Assembly (NCBI RefSeq): GCF_015711015.1
Contig: NZ_CP064652.1
Coordinates: 61,317-125,316 of the forward strand
Direction: 5' to 3'
DNA: 64,000 bases
Origin: Methylomonas sp. LL1
Lineage (GTDB): Bacteria > Pseudomonadota > Gammaproteobacteria > Methylococcales > Methylomonadaceae
The position numbers were made by a program, and so were the translations under genes. Positions 28,070 to 36,753 of this stretch are shown in pieces. The notes beneath the pieces are model-generated. The model saw nothing but the letters and a program-made list of their open reading frames with translations. It did no database searches and was not told the DNA's origin. How positions within the stretch are numbered: position 1 is the first letter of the stretch; every line of letters begins with the position of its first letter.

Positions 28070-28418
28070 CAACACTCCCATGCCTGAAAAACCCAAAATG
28101 GGCGACTACAAACGCCACTTGCTGGTGTGTACCGGCCCACGCTGCACCGAAAATGGCGAAGCACAAGCCTTGTTCGAAACCTTGGGCGAGAAGTTCAAAG
28201 CGGCCGGTATCGATAAAGGCGAACTTCGGGTTAAGCGCACCCGCACCCACTGTTTTGCCACCTGTAAATCCGGCCCCATCCTATGCGTGCAACCCGATGG
28301 TATCTGGTATTACAACGTCAATGAAACCAATTTACAACGCATCATCGACGAGCATTTGGTGGGTGGTCGACCTGTCGAAGAGCTGATTTATCATCAAAGT
28401 GCTTGCTCGGCTCCCTAG
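28059..28418 (+). CDS. 2Fe-2S thioredoxin-like ferredoxin
   Basis: 119 residues. Cys residues occur as CTGPRC near the start, then HCFATCKSGPILCVQPDGIW and QSACSAP, the pattern of (2Fe-2S) thioredoxin-like ferredoxins (four ligands in the C-x(4)-C plus C-x(3)-C style). Proteins of this type occur in many cobalamin operons. It may supply electrons to a reduction step, for example cobalt reduction or precorrin-6A reduction (cbiJ is absent), but that is inference. The ATG overlaps cbiH; a second ATG at 28080 is possible. Confidence 0.85.
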   Translation: MTDNNTPMPEKPKMGDYKRHLLVCTGPRCTENGEAQALFETLGEKFKAAGIDKGELRVKRTRTHCFATCKSGPILCVQPDGIWYYNVNETNLQRIIDEHLVGGRPVEELIYHQSACSAP

Positions 28419-28436
28419 CAGTAAAACAAAACCGTT

Positions 28437-29825
28437 ATGGAATATTTTCCCCTTTTCTTAAAAGTTAAAGACCAAACGTGCTTGGTGGTAGGCGCTGGTG
28501 AAATCGCGGCGCGAAAAATTGAATTATTGATCCGGGCTGGAGCCAACATTGTCGTCGTTGCTACAGAAATTGGTAACGCAGTATCCGCGTTGCAACGTTC
28601 GAATTCAATCGTTATCCGCCAAAAAGCATTTACGGATGAGGATATCGACGGTATGGGACTCGTGGTTTCCGCTACCAATTGCCGCGTCACTAATATCGAG
28701 GTCTCCAAGTTGGCGAATCAGCGGAAAATCCCCGTTAACGTGGTTGATGATCCGGTGTTATGTTCCTTTATATTCCCGGCCATTATTGACCGTTCGCCCC
28801 TACTTATCGCTATATCCTCAAGTGGTGTATCTCCCGTATTAACGCGACTTTTACGCGCTAGGGTAGAAAGTGCAATTCCGGCATCGTTTGGCCTGTTGGT
28901 GAAGCTTGCTGAGAAATTCAAATTATTGGTCAAACAACGCATTCCACAACCGACTCAACGCAGGGTTTTCTGGGAAAAGATTTTACAAGGCCCTGTGGCT
29001 GAATTAGTTTTTGTAGGTAAGCAGAGCGAAGCGGAAGAACTGTTTCAGTCGCAACTGCGGCAGGTTGACCCTACAGCAAATCAGGGTGAAGTGTATTTAA
29101 TAGGCGCCGGTCCTGGCGACCCGGATTTATTAACGTTTAAAGCCTTGCGTTTGCTGCAACAGGCCGATGTTATTGTTTATGACCGGCTGGTTTCCATAGA
29201 CGTTCTCGACATGGCTCGACGAGACGCCGAGAAAATCTATGTTGGTAAACAGAGAGATAACCATAGTCTGCCGCAGGAGTCGATCAATCAACTGTTGATC
29301 GATCTTGCCTTGGCCGGTAAACGGGTAGCCCGATTAAAGGGAGGAGATCCTTTTATCTTTGGTCGTGGGGGTGAAGAAATTGAGTCTTTTATACAACTTG
29401 GGATCAGCTTTCAGGTGGTGCCCGGCATTACGGCAGCGGCAGGCTGTGCCAGTTATGCGGGCATTCCGCTGACCCATCGAGACCATGCTCAATCCTGTAC
29501 ATTTGTCACCGGCCACTTAAAAGACGGCAGCATCAATCTCGACTGGCAGCAATTATCTAGTCCCAATCAAACCGTTGTGATTTATATGGGGCTGGCCGGA
29601 TTGGCAACCATCTGCCGATCGCTGATGGCACACGGTTGTCCGGCCGATCATCCCATTGCCGTCATTCAACAAGGTACGACTCGAAACCAGCGGGTTTTAA
29701 CCGGAACGCTAGTGGATATGCCAAAGCGTGTGGAACAGGCCGAAATGGAGCCGCCGACACTGATTATTGTCGGTTCGGTAGTTACACTCCATCAACAATT
29801 GGATTGGTTTCAGAGGATTTTATAA
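28437..29825 (+). CDS. cysG: siroheme synthase CysG (SUMT plus precorrin-2 dehydrogenase/chelatase)
   Basis: 462 residues. The N-terminal 200 residues are the NAD-binding precorrin-2 dehydrogenase/ferrochelatase (CLVVGAGEIAARKIELLIRA and VNVVDDPVLCSFIFPAII). Residues from about 215 are uroporphyrinogen-III C-methyltransferase (LIGAGPGDPDLLTFKALRLL, LKGGDPFIFGRGGEEIESF and VVPGITAAAGCASYAGIPLT). It makes precorrin-2 and sirohydrochlorin from uroporphyrinogen III, feeding CbiX. It is the last gene before the right inverted end (stop 88 bases away). Confidence 0.95.
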   Translation: MEYFPLFLKVKDQTCLVVGAGEIAARKIELLIRAGANIVVVATEIGNAVSALQRSNSIVIRQKAFTDEDIDGMGLVVSATNCRVTNIEVSKLANQRKIPVNVVDDPVLCSFIFPAIIDRSPLLIAISSSGVSPVLTRLLRARVESAIPASFGLLVKLAEKFKLLVKQRIPQPTQRRVFWEKILQGPVAELVFVGKQSEAEELFQSQLRQVDPTANQGEVYLIGAGPGDPDLLTFKALRLLQQADVIVYDRLVSIDVLDMARRDAEKIYVGKQRDNHSLPQESINQLLIDLALAGKRVARLKGGDPFIFGRGGEEIESFIQLGISFQVVPGITAAAGCASYAGIPLTHRDHAQSCTFVTGHLKDGSINLDWQQLSSPNQTVVIYMGLAGLATICRSLMAHGCPADHPIAVIQQGTTRNQRVLTGTLVDMPKRVEQAEMEPPTLIIVGSVVTLHQQLDWFQRIL

Positions 29826-29913
29826 AAGTGAAATCATTGCATTGGGCATATTTGGGAGACTGAATATTTGAATATGAAACCGGGAATAGAAGGGCTCAAT
29901 CCATTAGATATTA

Positions 29914-29952
29914 CTAATTTTTACCTTTTCGAGGGGATGGGCAGAAATAGCC
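29914..29952 (-). repeat. right terminal inverted repeat of B12 transposon
   Basis: 39 bases beginning CTAATTTTTACCTTTTCGAG and ending AAATAGCC on the plus strand. It is the inverted match of 13288-13326 at 37 of 39 positions. Confidence 0.95.
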
Positions 29953-29957
29953 TAGTA
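29953..29957. repeat. 5-bp target-site duplication TAGTA, right copy
   Basis: TAGTA follows the right end and matches 13283-13287. Confidence 0.93.
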
Positions 29958-31175
29958 AGTAATGTGATCAATCGTAATACCGTCCCGTTGTAAAGAGCGG
30001 CGCACTACTGGCAGGAAGTCGATCAGGAAGGTGCGTGGGTCACGTGGTATTGGTATCGTTTTGTTGGCGGCAATAAGCGACTGGAGACCTTGCTGGTAGC
30101 GATGCAAGGGAATATCGTCATCCATACCTTCGTGCGGCCGCAGGTGGTAATACTTGGTAATCGTGACGGCAAACCAGCGTTCAAGTTCCTCAAGTGTTAG
30201 ACAGGCCGTCTTGTCACTATCATAGCCACCGCGTTGGGTTGGATTTGAAAAGGTTGTACCGGGCAAAGCATGAACTAGCTGCATCAACGTGCCAATAACG
30301 CGCTCGACGACTCCGCCGTAATGAGGCAGGCCAGGTGGTCGCCATTCGATGGCAATGCCATGCTGAGCACAGCCCCGTTCAAATGCTAGCGAATGAAATT
30401 CTGAGGCGTTATCGACGCCGATACGACGCGGCTTACCGTTGACGGGCCAGCTTGCTTCAATGTCCCGCTGTTGTAACCACGGCGCCTTATCACTGGCTAC
30501 CAGGGCCAGACAAAGGCCAACACTGGTGGCCGAGGGCGCCTCAAGCGATAGATGGAACCCGGCAATGCAGCGACTAAAAACGTCAATGGCCACCGTTAGC
30601 CATGGTCGGCCAATCGGTGAACGATCCACTGGATCGACGATAATCAGATCGACTGGCGTATGGTCTATTTGTAGCCAGTCAAGAGGAATATCAGAGGTTG
30701 GCGTGATGCCGTAAATCGGCTTGATTTCAGGATGGGGCTCGCCGCGTTGACAGTGTTCAGCCGGAGATAAGGTTTTCAAGCGGCGGCGGATAGTACTCTC
30801 AGAAGGCGGCGCTAATCCAGCTTTTAAGCATTGATTCCGGATTGCAAACACGAGTTCGGCTGCTGACCGTTTTTGCCGCGTAAGAAAAATTTCGGCTATC
30901 AGGCCACGGAGCAAATTTTCGCGAGGTGCGGCAAGTCGCTGTTTACCTCGCCCACCATTGGAGCCACCCGGCAATAGCGCAGTGAGTTCGCCGCCGGACT
31001 CGCGTAACCGTTGAATTAGCCGGTACACCTGCCTTTCGGATAACCCCAATTCAACGGCGGCTTCATGCGCTTTCTCGCGAGAACAATACTGGATTTCAAA
31101 CAACGGACGCAAGACGACAGCACGGCGATACGCTTCATTCCATTCGCATTCTGCAATCTGAGAAAGGTCAGTCAT
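29953..31175 (-). pseudogene. tniA: 5' part of tniA (DDE transposase, interrupted by the B12 transposon)
   Basis: 407 codons of a TniA/IstA/Mu-like transposase (29958-31175 plus the duplicated bases) up to a stop created by the transposon end. It contains an N-terminal helix-turn-helix (LSERQVYRLIQRLRESGGEL) and the rve core DDE residues: D in WLQIDHTPVDLI, D in IGVDNASEFHS and E in GGVVERVIGT. The start MTDLSQIAE at 31175 has an AAGGGGG ribosome site. It joins in frame with 12862-13287. Without the C-terminal part it is unlikely to be active, although the catalytic core is retained. Confidence 0.94.
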
Positions 31176-31405
31176 AGTGCCCCCTTTGCGACGTGCTGAC
31201 GTCGACTTTAACAATTTGCAGCTTACTGACATCGGGTTAGATGGCTGCTGTCATCGACTATGACATTTTAGTTTGTGGATAGCAAGGTAATACGCGAGCT
31301 TTGCTAATGACTGCTGACAACGGCTTCGGAAAGTCACAAAAGTGGTCAAAACGACTTTCGTACATGTGTTATAATTCGTACATCCCTTTCGGACGGAATT
31401 AGCGC
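31176..31405. promoter_or_regulatory. Tni transposon end region with TGTCA repeats and recombinase promoter/res
   Basis: On the minus strand TGTCAGCAGTCATTAGC, TGTCATAGTCGATGACAGC and TGTCAGTAAGCTGC occur before tniA. Transposon ends of the Tn5053/Tn7 type start with TGTC and carry several transposase-binding repeats. On the plus strand, TATAAT at 31370 and two CGTACAT repeats (31359 and 31377) precede the recombinase at 31406. Together they look like the tniA-side end plus a res-like recombinase operator. The exact outer boundary was not resolved. Confidence 0.45.
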
Positions 31406-32026
31406 ATGTCACGCGTCTTTGCTTACTGTCGAGTGTCGACCACGGACCAGACCACCCAAAATCAAAGCTTGGAAATTCAATCTGCCGGTTTCGCCATTCA
31501 GTCACATCGTTTGATTGAAGAAAGCATCAGCGGTTCAGTCGCGGCTAAAGAACGTCCCGGTTTTAATAAACTGATCGAGCGACTGGAAGCGGGCGATGTG
31601 TTGGTGGTGACCAAACTGGATCGGCTTGGTCGCAACGCCATGGATGTCAGAGCCACGGTCGAGCATCTTTCTGATTCCGGAGTGCGGGTCCATTGTCTGG
31701 CGTTAGGTGGCGTTGATCTAACCAGTTCTGCCGGCAAGATGACCATGCAGGTCATTGCAGCGGTCGCTGAATTTGAGCGTGACCTGTTAATTGAGCGAAC
31801 CCAAGCAGGCCTTAGTCGCGCGAAGGCCGCAGGTAAGCAGTTTGGCCGACCGCCGGCGCTTAATGCGGAAGCTCGTGCAGAAGTTGTCAAGCGCTTGGCC
31901 GCAGGCGCCAACGTTTCGGAGTTGGCTCGGGAATTCAAAACCACCCGGCAAACCATTATGCGGATTCGGGAAGCGGCATTGAAATCACCGCAAACTGACA
32001 ATACGGTCCAGTCTTCTGGGGAGTAA
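31406..32026 (+). CDS. tniR: serine recombinase (Pin/TniR-like resolvase)
   Basis: 206 residues. The N-terminal serine recombinase fold opens [16 protein letters not shown] with catalytic Ser11, and continues with [20 protein letters not shown] and [21 protein letters not shown] short C-terminal helix-turn-helix follows [10 protein letters not shown]. In Tn5053/Tn402-like elements tniR accompanies tniABQ; here it is divergent from tniA. It might equally be a stand-alone Pin-type invertase, so the gene symbol is tentative. The WGR gene starts 3 bases downstream. Confidence 0.85.
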   Translation: MSRVFAYCRVSTTDQTTQNQSLEIQSAGFAIQSHRLIEESISGSVAAKERPGFNKLIERLEAGDVLVVTKLDRLGRNAMDVRATVEHLSDSGVRVHCLALGGVDLTSSAGKMTMQVIAAVAEFERDLLIERTQAGLSRAKAAGKQFGRPPALNAEARAEVVKRLAAGANVSELAREFKTTRQTIMRIREAALKSPQTDNTVQSSGE

Positions 32027-32029
32027 CTG

Positions 32030-32260
32030 ATGAATCATCTATATCTTGAAAGACACGATACCGAAAACAACATGCATCGTTTTTACCAGATGTTTGTCAC
32101 GCCAGGTCTATTTGACGATTGGTCATTGATTAAGGAATGGGGCAGGGTAGGGTCACCCGGTACGGTGAGGAAGGAATGGTTTACCACCGAACAAGAAGCA
32201 GAATTAGCCAGCCAAAAAATCAGCAGCAAAAAAATTAAGAAGGGTTATCGATTAAAATAA
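32030..32260 (+). CDS. WGR-domain protein
   Basis: 76 residues that form a single WGR domain: MHRFYQMFVTPGLFDDWSLI followed by KEWGRVGSPGTVRKEWF. WGR domains bind nucleic acid and occur in PARPs and in small bacterial proteins. It is almost contiguous with the recombinase gene and probably shares its transcript. Its function in bacteria is poorly known. Confidence 0.85.
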   Translation: MNHLYLERHDTENNMHRFYQMFVTPGLFDDWSLIKEWGRVGSPGTVRKEWFTTEQEAELASQKISSKKIKKGYRLK

Positions 32261-32343
32261 CTCCATGGGGACTGTATTACGTTGCATATAATCAAAGCTT
32301 TTTTTTACCTAGTACACTTAAAAATCATGCTAGACGACATTAA

Positions 32344-32421
32344 AAGGACACTCTGATCCCCCGTCTAATCTCCGGTCAGTTACATCTGCCGGAAGCCAAG
32401 GCAATCGCATTGGAAAATTAA
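32344..32421 (+). pseudogene. C-terminal remnant of a type I restriction HsdS
   Basis: A 25-codon frame reads DTLIPRLISGQLHLPEAKAI and stops at TAA, which matches the usual C-terminal end of HsdS proteins (LIPRLISGQLRLPEA). No start or upstream domain remains. It suggests that an older type I system once occupied the site before the present locus at 33712. Confidence 0.55.
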
Positions 32422-32432
32422 AAGGAAACATC

Positions 32433-33476
32433 ATGTCATTATGGTTAGTTCGTGCAGGCAGTTACGGCGAGCACGAGTCAAAATTTATCGATGAAAACCG
32501 AGTCTATCTGACGTGGGGGGAACTAACGGCAAATGACATGACATCTATCCCCGACTATGAGGGGATCAAGCAACGGGTGCTTCAGACTTATCCGGGAGAG
32601 CTACCCCGTAAATTGGGCAATTGGTCGGGTCAGATCTGGGCTTTTGTCCTTGCGATGAAGGTTGGTGACTGGGTGGTGCTGCCCAATAAGAACAAACCGA
32701 CAATCGCCATTGGCGAGATCAAGAGTCCATGCAAATTTGACCCTGCCGCCGCAGATGACTATCGTCACTATCGGGAAATTTCGTGGTTGAACACCGAGAT
32801 CCCCCGAACTGCTTTCGATCAAGACCTCCTTTACTCGTTTGGTGCCTTCCTAACGGTTTGCGAAATCAAACGCAACAACGCTGAACAGAGAGTCCGCTCC
32901 ATGGCGCTCAATCTGTGGCAGACCCCGATGCCGGCGCCGACCCAGGTGTCTGTGAATGGGAGTGCCACTGATGAGGCCCCGCAAGAGAGCTTAGTCGATC
33001 TGGAACAATTGGCCCGAGATTCTATCGCCAAGCTGATCATACAGAAATTCAAGGGGCACGGGATGGCTCGTCTGGTCGATGCGATTCTGAAGGCGCAAGG
33101 ATTTACGACTTATCTCAGCCCAGAAGGGCCTGATAAAGGGGTTGATATTTTGGCCGCCGGCGGCCCTTTCGGCTTCGACTCGCCTAGGCTATGTGTTCAG
33201 GTGAAGTCTGGCGATACGCCGGCAGATCGTCCAGAATTCACTCAGTTGATCGGGGCCATGCAAAGTGTGAACGCTGATCAGGGGTTGTTCGTGTCTTGGT
33301 CGGATTTCAAACAGACCGTGTACAAAGAAGTACCTGTTCAGTTCTTCAAGGTGCGACTCTGGAACCAAAACGACTTGATTGAGCAATTACTCGACAACTA
33401 CGACAAACTTGATCAGGACGTTCGTGCCGAACTGCCCTTAAAGAGAATCTGGACAATTGCTATTCCCGATCGGTAA
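32433..33476 (+). CDS. Mrr-like restriction endonuclease
   Basis: 347 residues. The C-terminal half is a PD-(D/E)XK Mrr-type catalytic domain (HGMARLVDAILKAQGFTTYL, EGPDKGVDILAAGGPFGF and LCVQVKSGDTPADRPEFTQL), with catalytic Asp in KGVDIL and Gln-Val-Lys in CVQVKSG. The N-terminal half (MSLWLVRAGSYGEHE) resembles the PUA/EVE-like modified-base-reading module seen in related proteins. A role in cleaving modified or foreign DNA is likely. It stands upstream of the hsd genes with a 235-base gap containing no gene. Confidence 0.82.
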   Translation: MSLWLVRAGSYGEHESKFIDENRVYLTWGELTANDMTSIPDYEGIKQRVLQTYPGELPRKLGNWSGQIWAFVLAMKVGDWVVLPNKNKPTIAIGEIKSPCKFDPAAADDYRHYREISWLNTEIPRTAFDQDLLYSFGAFLTVCEIKRNNAEQRVRSMALNLWQTPMPAPTQVSVNGSATDEAPQESLVDLEQLARDSIAKLIIQKFKGHGMARLVDAILKAQGFTTYLSPEGPDKGVDILAAGGPFGFDSPRLCVQVKSGDTPADRPEFTQLIGAMQSVNADQGLFVSWSDFKQTVYKEVPVQFFKVRLWNQNDLIEQLLDNYDKLDQDVRAELPLKRIWTIAIPDR

Positions 33477-33711
33477 TAGTAGTCGTCATGAGCTATGCTC
33501 GGATCGGCACGAAAGGTCGATACAAAACAGGGGTGTTCCCTCAATATTTTTATTTCGAATAATGGGACTTCGGTCTTTTTAAGTATTCAAGTCTTACAAT
33601 AAGGGATGATATGCAGAAAGGAAAACCCTTGGTACCAGGAATTTACTTAGTCTTCAGTAGCCTGCGAATAATCTCTTGCTTTGGCCTGAACATATCTTCT
33701 AAAAGTTGCAA

Positions 33712-36700
33712 ATGACCATAAAAGAGAACCAGATCGAGCAAAGGTTAATCGGCAAGTTGACCGATCTTAAATACAACCCGCGCCCCGACATCCGCGACCG
33801 CGAATCGCTAGAACAAAACTTCCGCCATAAATTCGAGGCGTTGAACCGTGTTCATTTGACCGATGCCGAATTCGCCCGCCTGCGCGACGAAATCGTCACC
33901 GCTGACGTGTTTACCGCCGCCAAAACGCTCCGCGAGCGTAATTACTTTCAACGTGAAGACGGCACCCCGCTGCATTACACCCTGGTCAATATCAAAGACT
34001 GGTGCAAAAACGACTTTGAAGTGATTAACCAACTGCGTATCAACACCGAAAACAGCCACCACCGTTATGACGTGATTCTGCTGATCAACGGTGTGCCGGT
34101 CGTGCAGATCGAGCTGAAAACCCTGCAAGTAAGCCCTCGCCGGGCGATGGAGCAAATCGTCGAGTACAAGAACGACCCCGGCAACGGCTACAGCAACACG
34201 CTGCTGTGCTTCATGCAGTTGTTTATCGTCAGTAACGAAAGCAATACCTATTACTTTGCCAACAACCACAACCAGCACTTCAGCTTTAACGCCGACGAGC
34301 GCTTTTTGCCGATTTACCAACTGGCCGATGAAGCCAACCAAAAAATCGCCCACCTGCACGACTTTGCCGACAGCTTTCTGGTTAAATGCACACTGGGCCA
34401 AATGATCAGCCGCTACATGGTATTGGTCGCCAGCGAGCAAAAGCTGATGATCATGCGCCCGTACCAAATCTATGCGGTCAAGGCGATAGTCGATTGCATC
34501 CACCAGAACCGGGGCAATGGCTACATCTGGCACACCACCGGCAGCGGCAAAACTCTTACCTCGTTCAAGGCCTCCACGCTGCTCAAAGACAATCCGGATA
34601 TTGAAAAATGCCTGTTCGTGGTGGACCGTAAAGACCTGGATCGGCAAACCCGCGAGGAATTCAACCGCTTCCAGGAAGGGTGCGTCGAAGAAAACACCAA
34701 CACCGAAACCTTGGTGCGGCGCATGCTATCGGAAGACTACGCCGACAAAGTGATCGTCACCACCATTCAAAAGCTTGGCCTGGCACTGGACGAAAACAGC
34801 AAGCGTAATCAAACCAACACGCAAAAGGGCAAGCCCACCTACAAACAACGCCTGGAACCGTTACGCGACAAGCGCGTCGTGTTTATCTTCGACGAATGCC
34901 ATCGTTCGCAATTCGGCGAAAACCATAAAGCGATCAAAGAATTCTTCCCCAACGCGCAACTGTTCGGCTTTACCGGCACGCCGATTTTCGATGACAACGC
35001 CAACTACACCCAAATCGATGGTACGGTAGGCTCGTTTAAAACGACTAAAGACATTTTTGAAAAAGAGTTACACGCCTATACCATTACCCACGCCATCGAT
35101 GACAAAAACGTACTGAGTTTTCACATCGATTACTTTCAGCCCGAAGATAAGAACGGCAAAAAAGCCAAGCTCAAGCCCGGAGAAACCGTCTCCCAGCAAG
35201 CCGTCGTCGAGGCGATCCTGAACAAACATAATGCCGCTACCAACTCGCGGCGTTTTAACGCCGTTTTGGCCACGGCGTCGATCAACGACGCGATAGCCTA
35301 TTACGACTTGTTCAAAACCGTTCAGGCTAAAAAACAGACCGAAGACAACAGCTTCGAACCGCTGAACATCGCTTGCGTGTTCTCGCCGCCCACCCAAGCG
35401 CTGGCAAAAGACAACGACAATCTAAACGGCAAAAATGTTGCCGACATCAAGCAACTGCAGGACGACCTACCGCAAGAAAAAGCCGACAACCAGGAACAGC
35501 CGGAACAGAAAAAAGCTGCGCTTATGGCGATTATCGCCGACTACAACGCCCAGTACGGCAGCAACCACACCGTTAACGAGTTCGACCTGTACTATCAGGA
35601 CATACAACAGCGCATTAAAGACCACAAATATTCCAATCAGGATTACCCGCGCAAACACAAAATCGACATCATTATCGTGGTGGACATGCTGCTCACCGGC
35701 TTCGATTCCAAGTACCTGAATACCTTGTATGTCGATAAAAACCTCAAATACCACGGTTTGATCCAATCCTTCTCGCGCACCAACCGGGTGCTCAACGACA
35801 GCAAACCCTGGGGCAATGTTTTGGATTTTCGCGGTCAGGAAAAAGAAGTCGATGCCGCCATTGCCTTGTTCTCCGGCCAATCCATCGACAAAGCCAAAGA
35901 AATCTGGCTGGTAGACCCCGCGCCGACGGTGATCAACAAACTGAAAACAGCGTTCGGCAAATTGGCAATCTTCATGAAAGCGCAAGGCCTGGACTGCGCG
36001 CCGGAACAAGTGGCCAACCTGAAAGGCGACACCGCCCGCGCCGAATTCATCAACCACTTCAAGGAAGTGCAGCGCCTGAAAACCCAACTGGATCAATACA
36101 CCGACCTCGGCGAAGAACAGCACGCCCAAGTCGAGAAACTGCTGCCGGAAGACACCTTGCGCGGCTTTAAAGGCGTGTATCTGGACACCGCCCAACGTCT
36201 GAAAGCCCAACAAGGTAAAGGCAACGACGGTAATAGCACTGTGCAACAACTGGAATTTGAATTCGTGCTGTTCGCCTCGGCGGTGATCGATTACGACTAC
36301 ATCATGGGGCTGATCGCCAAATTCACCCAAAAAACCAGCAAACAAAAAATGACCCGCGAAGAGCTGATCGAGCTGATCAGTTCCAGCGCCAATTTGATGG
36401 ACGAGCGCGACGACATCATTGCTTACATCAACAGTCTGCCCGCCGGGCAAAGCCTCAATGAAAAGGCCATTCGCGACGGCTACCAAGCCTTCAAAGCCGC
36501 CAAGGCTGCCAACGACTTGACCGCTATTGCGGACAAACACGGCCTGCAAGCATCGGCCCTGCAAGCCTTTGTCGATACCATCATGAGCCGGATGATTTTC
36601 GATGGCGAACACTTAAGTGATTTACTCAGCCCCCTGGAACTGGGCTGGAAAGCCCGCACCCAAGCCGAACTGGCCTTGATGGAAGACTTGCTGCCCTTAT

Positions 36701-36753
36701 TACACAAACTGGCCCAAGGCCGCGAAATTTCAGGATTGGCGGCGTATGAATAA
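33712..36753 (+). CDS. hsdR: type I restriction enzyme R subunit
   Basis: 1,013 residues from the ATG at 33712 (an upstream TTG is less likely). The N-terminal nuclease domain has VLLINGVPVVQIELKTLQ, with the ExK of the PD-(D/E)XK motif. The translocase motor has Walker A WHTTGSGKTLTSF, the DECH box FIFDECHRSQFGE and motif III-like LFGFTGTPIFDDN. HsdR translocates and cuts unmodified DNA as part of the R2M2S complex. The stop overlaps yhcG by 8 bases. Confidence 0.95.
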   Translation: MTIKENQIEQRLIGKLTDLKYNPRPDIRDRESLEQNFRHKFEALNRVHLTDAEFARLRDEIVTADVFTAAKTLRERNYFQREDGTPLHYTLVNIKDWCKNDFEVINQLRINTENSHHRYDVILLINGVPVVQIELKTLQVSPRRAMEQIVEYKNDPGNGYSNTLLCFMQLFIVSNESNTYYFANNHNQHFSFNADERFLPIYQLADEANQKIAHLHDFADSFLVKCTLGQMISRYMVLVASEQKLMIMRPYQIYAVKAIVDCIHQNRGNGYIWHTTGSGKTLTSFKASTLLKDNPDIEKCLFVVDRKDLDRQTREEFNRFQEGCVEENTNTETLVRRMLSEDYADKVIVTTIQKLGLALDENSKRNQTNTQKGKPTYKQRLEPLRDKRVVFIFDECHRSQFGENHKAIKEFFPNAQLFGFTGTPIFDDNANYTQIDGTVGSFKTTKDIFEKELHAYTITHAIDDKNVLSFHIDYFQPEDKNGKKAKLKPGETVSQQAVVEAILNKHNAATNSRRFNAVLATASINDAIAYYDLFKTVQAKKQTEDNSFEPLNIACVFSPPTQALAKDNDNLNGKNVADIKQLQDDLPQEKADNQEQPEQKKAALMAIIADYNAQYGSNHTVNEFDLYYQDIQQRIKDHKYSNQDYPRKHKIDIIIVVDMLLTGFDSKYLNTLYVDKNLKYHGLIQSFSRTNRVLNDSKPWGNVLDFRGQEKEVDAAIALFSGQSIDKAKEIWLVDPAPTVINKLKTAFGKLAIFMKAQGLDCAPEQVANLKGDTARAEFINHFKEVQRLKTQLDQYTDLGEEQHAQVEKLLPEDTLRGFKGVYLDTAQRLKAQQGKGNDGNSTVQQLEFEFVLFASAVIDYDYIMGLIAKFTQKTSKQKMTREELIELISSSANLMDERDDIIAYINSLPAGQSLNEKAIRDGYQAFKAAKAANDLTAIADKHGLQASALQAFVDTIMSRMIFDGEHLSDLLSPLELGWKARTQAELALMEDLLPLLHKLAQGREISGLAAYE

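Larger units (their letters stand above)
13288..29952. mobile_element. 16,665-bp Tn3-family transposon carrying a cobalamin (corrin) biosynthesis operon
   Basis: The element is bounded by 39-bp inverted ends and a TAGTA duplication, and it splits tniA. It holds, left to right, a methyltransferase and two unknown genes (minus), tnpR (minus), a res-like region, tnpA (plus), a promoter and cobalamin riboswitch, and thirteen plus-strand genes from cbtB to cysG. The last stop (29825) is only 88 bases from the right end, so the cargo lies wholly inside. The transposase has its catalytic DDE residues and both ends are near-identical, so the unit may still be mobile. Transposase and resolvase placed between two cargo blocks are common in this family. 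Confidence 0.93.

Noticed and set aside
11018..31325. TGTCA ends as a matched pair bounding a Tni element
   Set aside because: The sequence at 11018 and the repeat at 31315 look alike only loosely, and the five bases beside each (ACTGG and ACGGC) do not form a duplication.
33808..34647. Long antisense frame (279 residues) inside hsdR
   Set aside because: Shadow of the HsdR nuclease and helicase region without recognisable motifs.
35467..36612. Long antisense frame (381 residues) inside hsdR
   Set aside because: It is a mirror of the real gene; Gly/Val/Phe-heavy composition and no motif, while hsdR on the plus strand is clearly real.
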